Shown: positions 1 through 8,647, counted from the stretch's first letter. The stretch: DNA of 64,000 nucleotides from Thermobifida alba (GCF_023208015.1 NZ_CP051627.1:3888422-3952421); one strand, 5' to 3'. Notes: generated from the sequence alone by a model not told the origin. Program-made: numbers and translations.

Positions 1-855
1 GTGCTTGGCGGTCAGTCCCGCCCGCAGCACGTTGTCGGAGGCCGCCATCACCTCCACCGCGACCCCGCCCAGGTAGGCGTGCACGTTCCCGGCGGGCAGG
101 AACAGCGCCTGGCCGGGGCGGAGCACCACGTGGTTCAGCAGCAGCGCCGCCACCGCTCCCGGGTCGCCGGGGTAGCGTTCGGCGAGGTCGAGCACGGCCC
201 GCAGGTGACGGGGGAGCGGTGCGGCGCGTCCGGCCAGCTCCGCGGTCGTCTCGGTGACGAGCGCGGCGCGGTCGTCCGCGGGCAGGGTCAGCAGCCGGGT
301 CATCGCCGAGCGCAGCGCCTCGGACGGGTCGGAGGCGGACAGGTCGGCCAGGAGCGCCCGGGCGAGGGGAGAGGCGAGTCCGGCGAGGTCGGCGGCTGCG
401 GCGGAAGGCGACCGGAATCCGCACAGCGCCTCGAACTCGCCCAACGCCAGGACGAGTTCCGGTTTGTGGTTGGCGTCCCGGTAGTTGCGGTGCGGGGCGT
501 CGACGGGAACCCCCGCGGCCTCCTCCGCGGCGAACCCGGCCCGGGCGCGTTCCTTGCTGGGATGCGCCTGCAGGGACAGCGGTTGGTCCACGGCGAGGAA
601 CTTGAGCAGGAAGGGCAGTCGCTCCTCGAAGTTCTCCGCGACGTCGGAGCCGAGGGCCGCGACCGGGTCGGCGGCGATCGCCGCGTCGAGCCCGACCGGG
701 GCCGCGCCGTCGGCGATCCTGCTGGGAGCGCTGGGGTGGGCCCCCAGCCACAGTTCTGCCTGGGGTTGTCCGTCCGGCTCGGTTCCGAGCAGTCGGGGGA
801 TCTCGGTCGTCGATCCCCACGCGTACCGCCGAACGTGGTTGGCGAGTCGCCACAT
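1..855 (-). CDS. manA: Mannose-6-phosphate isomerase, class I (C-terminus beyond window)
   Basis: Type I phosphomannose isomerase, a zinc enzyme interconverting mannose 6-phosphate and fructose 6-phosphate for GDP-mannose and glycan supply in the cytoplasm. Translating from the ATG at 855 gives 285 residues without a stop to the window edge. Family motifs are present in order: an N-terminal RRYAWGS, FLLKFLAVDQPLSLQAHPS near residue 90 (zinc ligands Q and H), HKPELVLAL, and FLPAGNVHAYLGG near the edge. A GGAGGGA ribosome site lies about 6 bases before the ATG. The gene downstream of the LCP gene reads in the same direction but is separated by 425 bases. Only the C-terminal quarter or so is missing. 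Assignment is firm. Confidence 0.93.
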   Translation of the reverse strand, partial: MWRLANHVRRYAWGSTTEIPRLLGTEPDGQPQAELWLGAHPSAPSRIADGAAPVGLDAAIAADPVAALGSDVAENFEERLPFLLKFLAVDQPLSLQAHPSKERARAGFAAEEAAGVPVDAPHRNYRDANHKPELVLALGEFEALCGFRSPSAAAADLAGLASPLARALLADLSASDPSEALRSAMTRLLTLPADDRAALVTETTAELAGRAAPLPRHLRAVLDLAERYPGDPGAVAALLLNHVVLRPGQALFLPAGNVHAYLGGVAVEVMAASDNVLRAGLTAKH

Positions 856-1280
856 GGTCAGTCCCTCCGTGAGGCGGAACAGCGCGCCCTCGAACTCGGT
901 CCACCGGGACGCGGTAGCCGCCACGCTAACCCCGATAAGCAGGTGAAAACCGTGATCAGGGAGGTGTTCCCCCCGAATTTCGTACTCGCGCCAGGAAGAT
1001 TTAACTCACTAGTAGGGAATCTGTAGGTTAGGCCAGGAACGGGCGGGGCGCCGGTTTCCGGCCAATCAGTTCGACGGTGGCTTCGGGAGGACCGCTCCGG
1101 GCATATCGGAGGCCGGCTCGGTCGAGGCGGCCGCCCCGAGGACGGCGCCGCCGGAGTGCGCCCGGACCTGCCCGCCACCGTCGGGGCGTCGGCCGGTCCG
1201 ACGACCGGAGACGGGCGGGGCAGCGACCGGCCCCTGCAGCCCGGCGGCTCCACCGTGCGCGGGGTGGTCGAGGGCCGGAA
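856..1280. other. Intergenic region upstream of manA
   Basis: No coding region is supported here. The part near 930-1030 is AT-richer than the surroundings and is the likely manA promoter region, but I cannot assign -35/-10 boxes. A short hairpin (GCCGG, TTT loop, CCGGC at 1050-1062) lies between the LCP stop and this region and may attenuate read-through. GC-rich open frames through 1040-1280 have no recognisable product. Confidence 0.4.
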
Positions 1281-2696
1281 TCACGGGCACAGCTTGTCGA
1301 GGGAGACCGGCTTCTCGCCGATCTGACGGCCCGGGCTGGACGGTGACGGCCGGGGGCGGTCGGGGGCGGTGGGCGCGTCCCGGTCGTCGAGGTCGCGGAT
1401 CGCCTCGTCGACCAGGTCCCGGATCTCCGCCCAGTCCGGGTGGGCGGTGGTGACCTGCGGAGGGGACAGTTGCAGGGTCCGCATCCGCGCGTCGGAGACC
1501 CGGCCGACCAGGTCGACCAGGGCTGGCAGGCGCGACCGGGGGACGTCGCTGTCGAGGGTGCGCTGCGCGGCGTCGGCGAGTTCCTCGAAACCGCGCAGCA
1601 CGGTCACCGGGTCGGCCTGCTCGGCGACGTACTTCAACAGGCAGCCCTGACGTCCCATGCGGGTGTAGTCGTCGCTGTCCGTCCGGCTGCGGCCGTACCA
1701 CAGCGCTTCCTGTCCGCTGATGCGCCGCTCCCCCGGCTCCAGCAGGCCCTCGCCGCGGCGGCCGTAGCGGATGGGTTCCTCGATGGGGACGACGACTCCC
1801 CCGATGGCGTCGATGAGGTCCGCGAACCCGCGGAGGTCCACCAGGGCGTAGTAGTCGATCGGCAGGCCGATCGCCTCGCCGATGACCAGTTTCAGGGTGT
1901 CGGCGGCCGGATTGGCGGCCCTCGGGTCGACCGCCAGCTCCTCCGGTTCCTCGGCCACCGTCTGGTAGACCTCGTTGAGCAGGTCGTCGAAGCCCTCGGG
2001 GGCCGGATAGCGCTCCGCCAGCGCCGTGCCCTCGGGGAAGGGCACGTTCTCCAGGTTGCGGGGCAGGCCGATCAGAACCGTGTCCCCGCTGTCGATCTCG
2101 ACACTGGCCACGATCATCGTGTCGGTGCGCAGCCCGTACCGGTTGTCGCCCGCGTCGCCGCCGAGCAGCAGCATGTTGATCCGGGTGCGGCCGCGCCACG
2201 GGTCGGCCGTGGCCGCGTCCTGGGGCGACTCCGCCGGGGCGAACACGGTCGACAGGGTGTCGCGGGCCGTGACGGCCGTACGCACGACCAGCGCGGAGGG
2301 CAGGACGAGCAGCGTGCAGAGGACGGCCAGCAGCACCGTGCCCACGGCCCGCGTGCCCCAGCCGCCGGGTCGCGGCCGGGTGAGCTGCCAGGACCGTAGG
2401 ACGACACTCGACCACAGCACGGCCACGGCGACGGAGCCGACCGAGACGGCCTCCACCCAGTACGGCTGGGTGACCAGCCACGCCTGCCAGGACAGGTCGG
2501 CGTGGAGCGTGCGGGCCGCGGCCACCGCCGCGGCGGCCAGCAGCAGGAAGCCACCGAGGATGCCCATGCCTGCGGTGCGCCGTCCGACGCGCAGGTGGGC
2601 GATTCCGGGCAGCAGTGCCGCGCCCGCGGTCCACAGTGCTGCGCGCACGGCTGTGCCGGGCCGCTCTCGTCGAGCCTTCTCCGCTGGATATGCCAC
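1281..2696 (-). CDS. LytR-CpsA-Psr (LCP) family cell-envelope protein
   Basis: LCP enzymes transfer undecaprenyl-linked glycopolymers (teichoic acids, arabinogalactan or capsule) onto peptidoglycan at the outer face of the membrane. The 471-residue protein has four hydrophobic segments in the first 150 residues, then the LCP domain from about residue 172 (RINMLLLGGDAGDNRYGLRTD, with the Arg and Asp residues that bind the pyrophosphate) to about 350 (RISGQEALWYGRSRTDSDDY, then RMGRQ). The C-terminus is Pro-rich. A GTG at 2696 is chosen as start because a GGGGGTGG ribosome site precedes it by about 7 bases; an ATG at 2753 gives 19 extra residues. Four N-terminal segments rather than one is a divergent LCP architecture. 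The surface protein gene at 3022 is divergently transcribed. Confidence 0.88.
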   Translation of the reverse strand: MAYPAEKARRERPGTAVRAALWTAGAALLPGIAHLRVGRRTAGMGILGGFLLLAAAAVAAARTLHADLSWQAWLVTQPYWVEAVSVGSVAVAVLWSSVVLRSWQLTRPRPGGWGTRAVGTVLLAVLCTLLVLPSALVVRTAVTARDTLSTVFAPAESPQDAATADPWRGRTRINMLLLGGDAGDNRYGLRTDTMIVASVEIDSGDTVLIGLPRNLENVPFPEGTALAERYPAPEGFDDLLNEVYQTVAEEPEELAVDPRAANPAADTLKLVIGEAIGLPIDYYALVDLRGFADLIDAIGGVVVPIEEPIRYGRRGEGLLEPGERRISGQEALWYGRSRTDSDDYTRMGRQGCLLKYVAEQADPVTVLRGFEELADAAQRTLDSDVPRSRLPALVDLVGRVSDARMRTLQLSPPQVTTAHPDWAEIRDLVDEAIRDLDDRDAPTAPDRPRPSPSSPGRQIGEKPVSLDKLCP

Positions 2697-3021
2697 GGTC
2701 AACCACCCCCAAGCATCCGCTGGCCACCGACTACCGAGAAGCGTGGCGGTCACTCGGGTCCCTGCCGCCCCTTTTGTGGCGTGATGCCGAATCTTGGCCT
2801 CGACGCGACGGATGCCGGATGGGCATGGATTGTCACTGTGTGTCCGGAAATGGTGGCATGGAGTGTCAGAGGCCGCTCTCCAGGGCGCGCCGGCCGGCGC
2901 CGGATGGGCCGCCGGGGCGGATTCTTTTCGGATTCTCCGCGGAGAAATCGTTGTCCTGTCCGGGACTCGTGGCTCTTACCGGTGAACGCGCAGTGAAGAC
3001 GCATCCCGAGAAGGAGTCACG
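2697..3021. promoter_or_regulatory. Divergent promoter region, LCP gene / LPXTG gene
   Basis: 325 bases between two divergently read cell-envelope genes. It contains a perfect 14-base palindrome TTCTCCGCGGAGAA at 2933-2946, about 75 bases before the LPXTG start, a plausible operator. No gene is supported in either strand. Promoter boxes cannot be assigned with confidence. Confidence 0.45.
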
Positions 3022-3822
3022 ATGACCATCACCCCCTGTGTCCGGCGGGTACTCGCCGCCGCGGCTCTCGTGTTCGGCGCGGGTCTCGCCCCACTGGCCG
3101 TGTCCTCCGCGGCGCTGGCCGACTCCGACGCCCTCCCCTCCCACACCCCCTCCGCGGCGGCGATGCCCCGGCCCAGCGCTGAGGCGCTCCTGCCCGGTGA
3201 GGAGCCGCTGCCGTCCGACGGCGGCGGGGACGTTCCCGTGCCGCCCTGCCCGGAGGAGGGCTGCTGGACCAGCGGCGGTGACGGGGAGGACGAGGAGGAG
3301 TGGCCGGTCGACGGCTGCGTCGGGGACGCGTGCGACCCCGAGGAGGAGTGGACCGAACTCGACAGCGGGTGCTTCTGGTACAGCGGCAGCCCCGGCCACG
3401 TGTACTGCCCGGGGGAGGAGCACCCTGTTCCGCTCGACGAGGACGGCTGCTACGAGCACGACGGCCGCGTTCACTGCCTGGGGGAGGTTCCGGGGGGTCA
3501 GCCCGAGCCGTGCGGTGCGGGGGAGTGCCCGGTCGACGGCGGCCCCGACTGCCCCATCACGCACGTCTCCGCGGAGTGCCGGCCCACCACGCCCGGGGAC
3601 GAGCCGGAGGACGAGCCCGGTACCACCCCTGAGGACGAGCCCGGTGCCACGCCCGGGGACGAGCCCGGCGCCGCGCCGCGCCCGGGGGGCGGCCTGCCGG
3701 TGACCGGTCCCGGGCTGGCGCTGGTCGCGGGCGTGGGAGGGCTGCTCACCGCGGTCGGTGCGGGCGGGCTGCTGCTGTACCGGCGCCGCGGTGGCCGCGA
3801 CGGAGCCGGGACCGCCGAGTAG
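3022..3822 (+). CDS. LPXTG-anchored acidic, cysteine-containing surface protein
   Basis: Secreted 266-residue protein predicted to be fixed to the cell wall by sortase. It has a signal peptide (residues 1-33, ending SSAALA), an acidic middle with about ten Cys residues and aromatic patches (CFWYSGSPGHVYCPGEE, CYEHDGRVHCLGE), a repetitive Pro/Asp/Glu stalk (repeats of the type TPGDEPEDEPG), and a C-terminal sorting signal: LPVTG, a hydrophobic segment, then RRRGGR. An AAGGAG ribosome site precedes the ATG. The Cys-rich domain does not match a family I know; extracellular disulfides or metal binding are possible. No sortase gene is in the window. The divergent LCP neighbour fits a wall-assembly context. 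Confidence 0.85.
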   Translation: MTITPCVRRVLAAAALVFGAGLAPLAVSSAALADSDALPSHTPSAAAMPRPSAEALLPGEEPLPSDGGGDVPVPPCPEEGCWTSGGDGEDEEEWPVDGCVGDACDPEEEWTELDSGCFWYSGSPGHVYCPGEEHPVPLDEDGCYEHDGRVHCLGEVPGGQPEPCGAGECPVDGGPDCPITHVSAECRPTTPGDEPEDEPGTTPEDEPGATPGDEPGAAPRPGGGLPVTGPGLALVAGVGGLLTAVGAGGLLLYRRRGGRDGAGTAE

Positions 3823-3851
3823 TCGGCGCCGTGTCCACGGCGCCGTCCCCG

Positions 3852-3900
3852 TGGTTCGGTCGTCTCCGGTCCGGGAGGAGGATCGGGGACGACCGAACCA
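3852..3900 (+). terminator. Inverted repeat downstream of the LPXTG gene
   Basis: A 13-base perfect inverted repeat (TGGTTCGGTCGTC at 3852-3864, its complement at 3888-3900) 30 bases after the stop codon at 3822. It has a 23-base GC-rich loop and no U tract, as is common for actinobacterial terminators. Confidence 0.55.
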
Positions 3901-3993
3901 TGCCCCGGGGGCACACGCCGACGAGCACGGCATCGCCCCGGGCCGCGCCGAGAACACTGGTGCTCAGGCCGGGCGGTGCGGTCACTGCGCCGA

Positions 3994-4152
3994 TCAGGAT
4001 GACGCCGGCCGGTGTCTCGCCGATGCCGGTCCGGCCGCGAGGCGGTCGACGAGTCGGGTGAAGGGGGGGCTGCCCACGGCGGTCAGGACGATCACCGCCA
4101 CCAGCAGTACCGCGGCACTCAGCGACAGGGGGCGGCCGGCCGGGGCTGGCAC
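3994..4152 (-). CDS. Possible small one-TM protein or gene remnant
   Basis: A 52-residue frame starting at GTG 4152 contains one clear hydrophobic segment (SAAVLLVAVIVLTAVG) followed by a short basic tail. No good ribosome site is visible and I recognise no family, so it may be a remnant of a longer membrane protein. It lies in the otherwise non-coding region between the LPXTG gene and the DnaA-box cluster. Confidence 0.22.
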   Translation of the reverse strand: MPAPAGRPLSLSAAVLLVAVIVLTAVGSPPFTRLVDRLAAGPASARHRPASS

Positions 4153-4173
4153 ACGCGGGGAGGAGGGGCAAGA

Positions 4174-4376
4174 TCATCCACAGGTGTCGGCCGAACCTGT
4201 GGATAACTTGTGGATATCTATCTGCGAAATTTCTTTTGTGCACAGCCAGTGGATGATGTTTTTGCAGTTCAGAGTGCATGACCATGGGGGGTGGAGAAGT
4301 TATCCACAGGCTGAGTGCACAGGTTATCCCCAAGTAGACGCCAGTCATCCACAGGATGTCCCCAGGTTTATCCACA
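4174..4376. promoter_or_regulatory. DnaA-box cluster upstream of dnaB
   Basis: Three perfect TTATCCACA boxes (4198-4206 on the minus strand, 4300-4308 and 4368-4376 on the plus strand) and four with one mismatch (TCATCCACA at 4174 and 4345, TTATCCCCA at 4324, and the complement of ATATCCACA at 4209-4217) lie within 203 bases. Both orientations occur. The stretch 4200-4290 is AT-richer than the surroundings. The cluster ends 87 bases before the dnaB start. DnaA binding is inferred from the match to the general bacterial consensus TTWTNCACA. Confidence 0.75.
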
Positions 4377-4463
4377 GGCTGCCTTTGCGACTGCCCGTCG
4401 AAGTGGCGACAATCCAGGTTCGGACATGTCGCGTTCAGGCATGGAGTCAGCCGGGGGGAAGCC

Positions 4464-5813
4464 ATGAGCGTCGTCCATCCAGTCGAGGAGGCCGGGTACG
4501 ACCGGACCCCGCCCCACGACATCATGGCCGAGCAGTGCGTCCTCGGCGGCATGCTGCTGTCCAAGGAGGCCATCACCCAGGTCGTCGAGATCGTCCGCTC
4601 CTCCGACTTCTACCGTCCGGCCCACCAGACCATCTACGACACGATCATCGACCTGTTCTCCCGGGGGGAACCGGTCGACGCGATCTCCGTCAACGCCGAA
4701 CTCACCAAACGGGGAGAGATCACCCGGGTGGGCGGCGCCCCCTACCTGCACACGCTCACCGACACGGTGCCCACCGCGGCCAACGCCGGGTACTACGCGC
4801 GCATCGTCGCCGACCGCGCGGTCCTGCGCCGCCTGGTCGAGGCGGGCACCCGCATCGCGCAGATCGGCTACTCCGGCGACGGCGAGATCGACGACCTCGT
4901 CGACCGGGCCCAGGCCGAGATCTACAAGGTGGCCGAGAAGCGCACCGGCGAGGACTACCTGCCCCTCAGCGACATCATGCCGGGCGCGCTGGACGAACTG
5001 GAGGCGATCTCCTCCCACGACGACACCCTGACCGGAGTCCCCACCGGGTTCACCGACTTCGACGCCCTCTCCAACGGCCTGCACCCGGGCCAGATGATCA
5101 TCATCGCGGCCCGCCCCGCGGTGGGAAAGTCCACCCTCGCCCTCGACTTCGCCCGGGCCGCGGCGATCAAGCACCAGTTGACCACCGTCTTCTTCAGCCT
5201 GGAGATGGGGCGCAACGAGATCGTCATGCGGCTGCTGTCAGCCGAGGCGCGGGTGCCGCTGCACACCATGCGGTCGGGCATGATGACCGACGACGACTGG
5301 GCCCGACTGGCACGACGCATGGGAGAGGTCGCGGGGGCACCGCTGTTCATCGACGACTCCCCGAACCTGTCGATGATGGAGATCCGCGCCAAGTGCCGCA
5401 GGCTCAAACAGCAGCACGACCTCAAACTCGTCATCGTCGACTACCTCCAGCTGATGAGCTCCACCGGCCGGGTGGAAAGCCGCCAGCAGGAGGTCTCCGA
5501 GATGTCCCGGTCGCTCAAGCTCCTCGCCAAGGAGCTTGAGGTCCCCGTGGTCGCCCTGTCCCAGCTCAACCGCGGCCCCGAACAGCGGACCGACAAGAAA
5601 CCGCAGATCAGCGACCTGCGTGAGTCGGGCTCCATCGAGCAGGACGCCGACATGGTCATCCTGCTCTACCGCGAGGACGTCCACGAGAAGGAGTCGCCGC
5701 GGGCCGGTGAGGCCGACCTGATCGTGGCCAAGCACCGCAACGGTCCCACGGCCACCGTCACCGTGGCGTTCCAGGGGCACTACAGCCGCTTCGTCGACAT
5801 GGCCCCGGGATAG
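4464..5813 (+). CDS. dnaB: Replicative DNA helicase DnaB
   Basis: Hexameric helicase that unwinds the chromosome ahead of the replisome and recruits primase. The 449-residue protein has the N-terminal DnaB domain (PPHDIMAEQCVLGGML, residues 17-32, to about 120) and a RecA-like C-terminal ATPase with Walker A ARPAVGKST near 216, FFSLEM, the Walker B region VIVDYLQLM, and SDLRESGSIEQDAD. No intein interrupts it. The ATG at 4464 is preceded by GGGGGGAA; an upstream in-frame extension begins inside the DnaA boxes and is not conserved in the family. The gene stands apart from rpsF/ssb/rplI, which often accompany dnaB in this phylum. The upstream DnaA boxes suggest control by DnaA. Confidence 0.97.
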   Translation: MSVVHPVEEAGYDRTPPHDIMAEQCVLGGMLLSKEAITQVVEIVRSSDFYRPAHQTIYDTIIDLFSRGEPVDAISVNAELTKRGEITRVGGAPYLHTLTDTVPTAANAGYYARIVADRAVLRRLVEAGTRIAQIGYSGDGEIDDLVDRAQAEIYKVAEKRTGEDYLPLSDIMPGALDELEAISSHDDTLTGVPTGFTDFDALSNGLHPGQMIIIAARPAVGKSTLALDFARAAAIKHQLTTVFFSLEMGRNEIVMRLLSAEARVPLHTMRSGMMTDDDWARLARRMGEVAGAPLFIDDSPNLSMMEIRAKCRRLKQQHDLKLVIVDYLQLMSSTGRVESRQQEVSEMSRSLKLLAKELEVPVVALSQLNRGPEQRTDKKPQISDLRESGSIEQDADMVILLYREDVHEKESPRAGEADLIVAKHRNGPTATVTVAFQGHYSRFVDMAPG

Positions 5814-5926
5814 CCACCGGGGGCCGTGCCGACGTGCCCCGGGCGGGCCTCGCCCCTGGACGGAGTGCTCTCCGGTCCGGCGGCGCGGGCGTCACCGCCC
5901 GGGGTGGAAACCAAGACCCACAGCGA

Positions 5927-5961
5927 GTGAGGGACCGACCATACGCTGGTCGGTCCCTCAC
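5927..5961. terminator. Bidirectional terminator between dnaB and a small minus-strand gene
   Basis: A 15-base perfect stem (GTGAGGGACCGACCA at 5927-5941, complement at 5947-5961) with a 5-base loop, placed 114 bases after dnaB and 18 bases beyond the stop of the convergent gene at 5979-6200. Confidence 0.8.
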
Positions 5962-5978
5962 CCGCTCAGGTGGTCAGC

Positions 5979-6200
5979 TCAGCTCCACCGCGCCTGAGGG
6001 CGCATACGCCCGGTGCTGTCGGGCAGAAGAACCCAGGTCAGCTTCGGTTGGTCCGAGAGGGTCTCCGCCTCGGTGGCGTCTCGCTGGTACGGCACGAAGG
6101 ACGTGGGCCGCATGGCACCCGCCACGCGGGTCAGTCGGCGACGGCGTCGAGTCTGGGACGGGCGGGTGGTCGATGGCGCCTTGCTCGCTCTCCGAGTCAT
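5979..6200 (-). CDS. Small basic hypothetical protein
   Basis: 73-residue protein with a strongly basic N-terminal half (TRRRRRLTRVAGAMR) followed by a mixed region (FVPYQRDATEAETLSDQPK, TWVLLP). No family recognised. It is supported by a GAGGGGG ribosome site before the ATG, an AT-rich upstream region (TTAACTTAAG near 6235), GC-rich third codon positions and a terminator just past its stop. It could bind nucleic acid, but that rests only on charge. Confidence 0.55.
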   Translation of the reverse strand: MTRRASKAPSTTRPSQTRRRRRLTRVAGAMRPTSFVPYQRDATEAETLSDQPKLTWVLLPDSTGRMRPQARWS

Positions 6201-6356
6201 GACGTCACCCCCTCATTCAATCTGACGATGGCTTAAGTTAACCTTCCGTTCACCTTGTCGTCAAGTTGGGTCCACTGTGATGCGCATCTGGCGGGAAACG
6301 GCGGAGCGCCCGCCGAGGGCGGGCGCTCCGTACGTCGTGGGTCGTGCGGCGGCCGG

Positions 6357-6872
6357 TCACTCCTTGTCGGGGAAGATCAGGCCGACCACCTCCAGGTAGA
6401 GCTGTTCCGGGTAGGGGATGAAGTCGATCTTGCTGAGCGCCTGGTCCTGACCGGCGGACTCCATGACGAACGTGCCGTAGCCGAGGAGGCGGCCCAGCAG
6501 CGTGCGTTCGAAGCGCATGTCGGTGACCTTGCCCAGCGGCATCATGTTGACCTGCCGGGTGATCAGACCGTTGGTCCCCAGCAGACGCGCGGACGTGATG
6601 ACGAAGTAGTCGACCGACCACTCCGCCACCTTCCACACGAACCACACCAGCACCAGCAGCCACAGCCACCAGATGACCGCCAGTACCGCCCCGCCCGTCA
6701 CGATCGAGGTGTTGCTCAGGAGCCCCGCGGCGATCAGGCTGCCCAGCACGATTCCCACCGGCCCCAGCAGGACGGCGGGATGCCGGCGGATCGTGATGAC
6801 CTGCTGCTCGTGGGGAAGCAGGTAACGGTTGACCGAAGCGGGCGCCGAGTCACCCGGCGTTACGAGCTTCAT
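6357..6872 (-). CDS. Bacterial PH (YdbS/YdbT-like) domain membrane protein
   Basis: 171 residues. After a short N-terminal part with PHEQQVITIRRHPAVLL, two adjoining transmembrane segments span about residues 36-80 (including GPVGIVLGSLIAAGLL and AVLAVIWWLWLLVLVWFVW). They are followed by the bPH_2 domain (YFVITSARLLGTNGLITRQVNMMPLGKVTDM, described here by its ends YFVITSARLL and MPLGKVTDM), matching the YdbS-like architecture. The C-terminus is FDFIPYPEQLYLEVVGLIF-like and ends near the stop. It lies 15 bases after the small membrane protein gene and is probably cotranscribed with it. The molecular role of the family is poorly defined (envelope or lipid-related). Confidence 0.82.
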   Translation of the reverse strand: MKLVTPGDSAPASVNRYLLPHEQQVITIRRHPAVLLGPVGIVLGSLIAAGLLSNTSIVTGGAVLAVIWWLWLLVLVWFVWKVAEWSVDYFVITSARLLGTNGLITRQVNMMPLGKVTDMRFERTLLGRLLGYGTFVMESAGQDQALSKIDFIPYPEQLYLEVVGLIFPDKE

Positions 6873-6887
6873 CCGGGCTCACGCCCC

Positions 6888-7055
6888 TCACAGCAGGATG
6901 GTGTTCACGAAGGTGGAGAGCGAGTTGGCGGCCCCGCCCAGGCCGGCGAAGACGTTCAGGACCAGGGTGCCCACGGTCGCCGGCTGAGTCAGCAGGTAGA
7001 AGATGACGAAGGCGATGAGGGCGTACCCCAGCCATTTCTTCAATTTCGGCGGCAT
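6888..7055 (-). CDS. Small one-TM protein
   Basis: 55 residues beginning MPPKLKKWLGYALIAFVIFY, with a single membrane segment after a short basic N-terminus and a second weakly hydrophobic stretch at the C-terminus. Start chosen at the ATG at 7055, which has a GGGGAG ribosome site 8 bases upstream; an in-frame ATG at 7088 lacks one. It is the first gene of a likely two-gene unit with the PH-domain protein. Similar-looking tiny membrane proteins are common in this order, but the function is unknown. Confidence 0.65.
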   Translation of the reverse strand: MPPKLKKWLGYALIAFVIFYLLTQPATVGTLVLNVFAGLGGAANSLSTFVNTILL

Positions 7056-7200
7056 GAACGCACTCCCCACTAGAACGTGAAGACCCACTAACCCACCACG
7101 ATTGTTGCATCGTGGACGTGCCGCGTAAAGGCAAAGGTGTGTCGTCGGCGTGCCGTCCCAGGTCAGGGAGTTGGGGTCGAGGTCCTCTCCCGGTATTCGG

Positions 7201-7425
7201 TCAGCGTCGTTCCGCCAGGGCGAGGGCGAGGACCTTCAGGTGCTGCCGCGCGATCCGCTCCACCAGTTCGGGGGTGGCGTGGCCGACCACGTCCTCGGCG
7301 CCGTGCCGGGCCGCGTCGATGCAGCGGGACACGATCGCCTCCTGGTGCACGTCCTTGAACTCGGCGCGGAGTCGCGTGGCGACAGAGGCGAAGTCGCGCG
7401 GGGTCGCGTCATAGGTCTGGGACAT
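7201..7425 (-). CDS. Small helical protein, three-helix-bundle dimerisation type
   Basis: 74 residues, predicted almost entirely helical: RDFASVATRLRAEFKDVHQE, then IVSRCIDAARHGAEDVV, then PELVERIARQHLKVLALAL. The pattern resembles the short three-helix-bundle dimerisation domain proteins that are common in actinobacteria; this is recognition by pattern, not by search. The ATG at 7425 has a GAGGAG ribosome site 5 bases upstream. It is a monocistronic gene with no obvious partner. Confidence 0.6.
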   Translation of the reverse strand: MSQTYDATPRDFASVATRLRAEFKDVHQEAIVSRCIDAARHGAEDVVGHATPELVERIARQHLKVLALALAERR

Positions 7426-7822
7426 GTCACTCCTCGGAAAGGCAGAGAGCGGTTGCGGTGCTCCGGTCTCTCCTGCGCGGCGGGCATGGTCTCGGGCGGG
7501 GTGCGGCGTCGCCCCGCGGGGTGCGCGGGGCCACGTCGTCCCCCACGGCGCCGGATCAGGAGCCGGGGGGATGAGTGAGAGGGGTCACGGCTTTTCGGTT
7601 GGTTGGAGTGGGGGATTATTGGGGGGTCAGAACTATCATTACCACAACGTGTCACATATGTGTCTCAATACGAGTTCGAGTGACGCAAGAAGCCCCGTGT
7701 GCTGCGGCAACGATGGCATTTCTGATTTTGGCCAAAAATGCCTCATTCCCCTGTTTCCGATGGTTGAAACCAGATGTTTCCTCAATGATATGAGGAACCC
7801 CTGAAGGAAAGTTCCGTGAAGG
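7426..7822. other. Intergenic region with AT-rich stretch
   Basis: 397 bases between the small helical protein gene and the upp stop. The half next to upp (7590-7810) is markedly AT-richer than average and holds a perfect palindrome CACATATGTG (7653-7662) and weak hairpins (GGCATTT / AAATGCC at 7715-7742, CCTCA / TGAGG near 7780-7795). The latter may end upp transcription. Open frames here have no coding character. Confidence 0.4.
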
Positions 7823-8476
7823 TCACACGGAGCCGTACAGCCGGTCTCCCGCGTCGCCCAGCCCCGGAACGATGAACCCCTCCTCGTTGAGCCGTTTGTC
7901 CAGGGCAGCCGTGACCACGCGCAGTCGCAGGTCCCCGCGCTCCTGGAGGACCGCGCCCAGTTCGGCGCGCACGCGTTCCACCCCTTCGGGAGCGGCCAGC
8001 AGGCAGATCGCGGTGACATGGTCGGCACCGCGGTCGACCAGCAGACGCAGTGCCGCCGCGAGGGTGCCGCCCGTGGCCAGCATCGGGTCGAGCACGTAGC
8101 ACTGCCGCCCGGAGAGGTCCTGGGGCAGCCGGTCCGCGTAGGTGACGGGCTGCAGGGTCGCCTCGTCGCGTGCCATCCCCAGGAAACCCACCTCGGCAGT
8201 GGGCAGCAGCCGCGTCATGCCGTCCAACATGCCCAGACCCGCGCGCAGAATCGGGACGACCAGCGGAGCAGGGCGGGAGAGCTGGACGCCGACCGTCTCG
8301 GTCAACGGCGTCCGCACGGTGGCCTTCGTGACCCGGACGTCCCTGGTCGCCTCATAGGTGAGGAGGGTCACCAGTTCGTCGGTGAGCCGGCGGAAGGTGG
8401 GAGAGTCGGTACGCACATCCCGCAGGGTCGTGAGCTTGTGGGCGATGAGCGGATGGTCCGCGACGAAGATCTCCAT
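7823..8476 (-). CDS. upp: Uracil phosphoribosyltransferase
   Basis: Pyrimidine salvage enzyme making UMP from uracil and PRPP in the cytosol. 217 residues starting [15 protein letters not shown]. Motifs: [28 protein letters not shown], the PRPP-binding loop [13 protein letters not shown], and the uracil-binding C-terminus [15 protein letters not shown]. The start at 8476 fits the family; 24 more residues upstream to 8548 are not family-like. There is only a weak ribosome site, so the message may be leaderless or nearly so. The gene is divergent from the tadA-associated genes, an arrangement seen in other actinobacteria. Confidence 0.95.
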   Translation of the reverse strand: MEIFVADHPLIAHKLTTLRDVRTDSPTFRRLTDELVTLLTYEATRDVRVTKATVRTPLTETVGVQLSRPAPLVVPILRAGLGMLDGMTRLLPTAEVGFLGMARDEATLQPVTYADRLPQDLSGRQCYVLDPMLATGGTLAAALRLLVDRGADHVTAICLLAAPEGVERVRAELGAVLQERGDLRLRVVTAALDKRLNEEGFIVPGLGDAGDRLYGSV

Positions 8477-8647
8477 GGGAGACCAAACTATCGTTCCGGA
8501 CCGTCGCGAACACCTCCGCCGGAAAGCGTTCCTCACCAGGGTTTTCACGGTGAGTAGTCATTTCGGGGCCCGGAGTCGCCGCGTTCCTCGCGGTCAAGGA
8601 GCGGAGCGCGTTCTGTTCCGGATGGGGCGTCCGTTCTAATAGGAGAC

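Noticed and set aside
1066-2727. Very long minus-strand frame overlapping the LCP gene
   Set aside because: Arg/Gly/Pro-rich shadow frame of a high-GC gene; the LCP frame has clear domain motifs.
4174-4376. The DnaA boxes as the chromosomal oriC
   Set aside because: dnaA, dnaN and other origin neighbours are absent, and box number is lower than in known actinobacterial origins. Kept as a regulatory or secondary site only.
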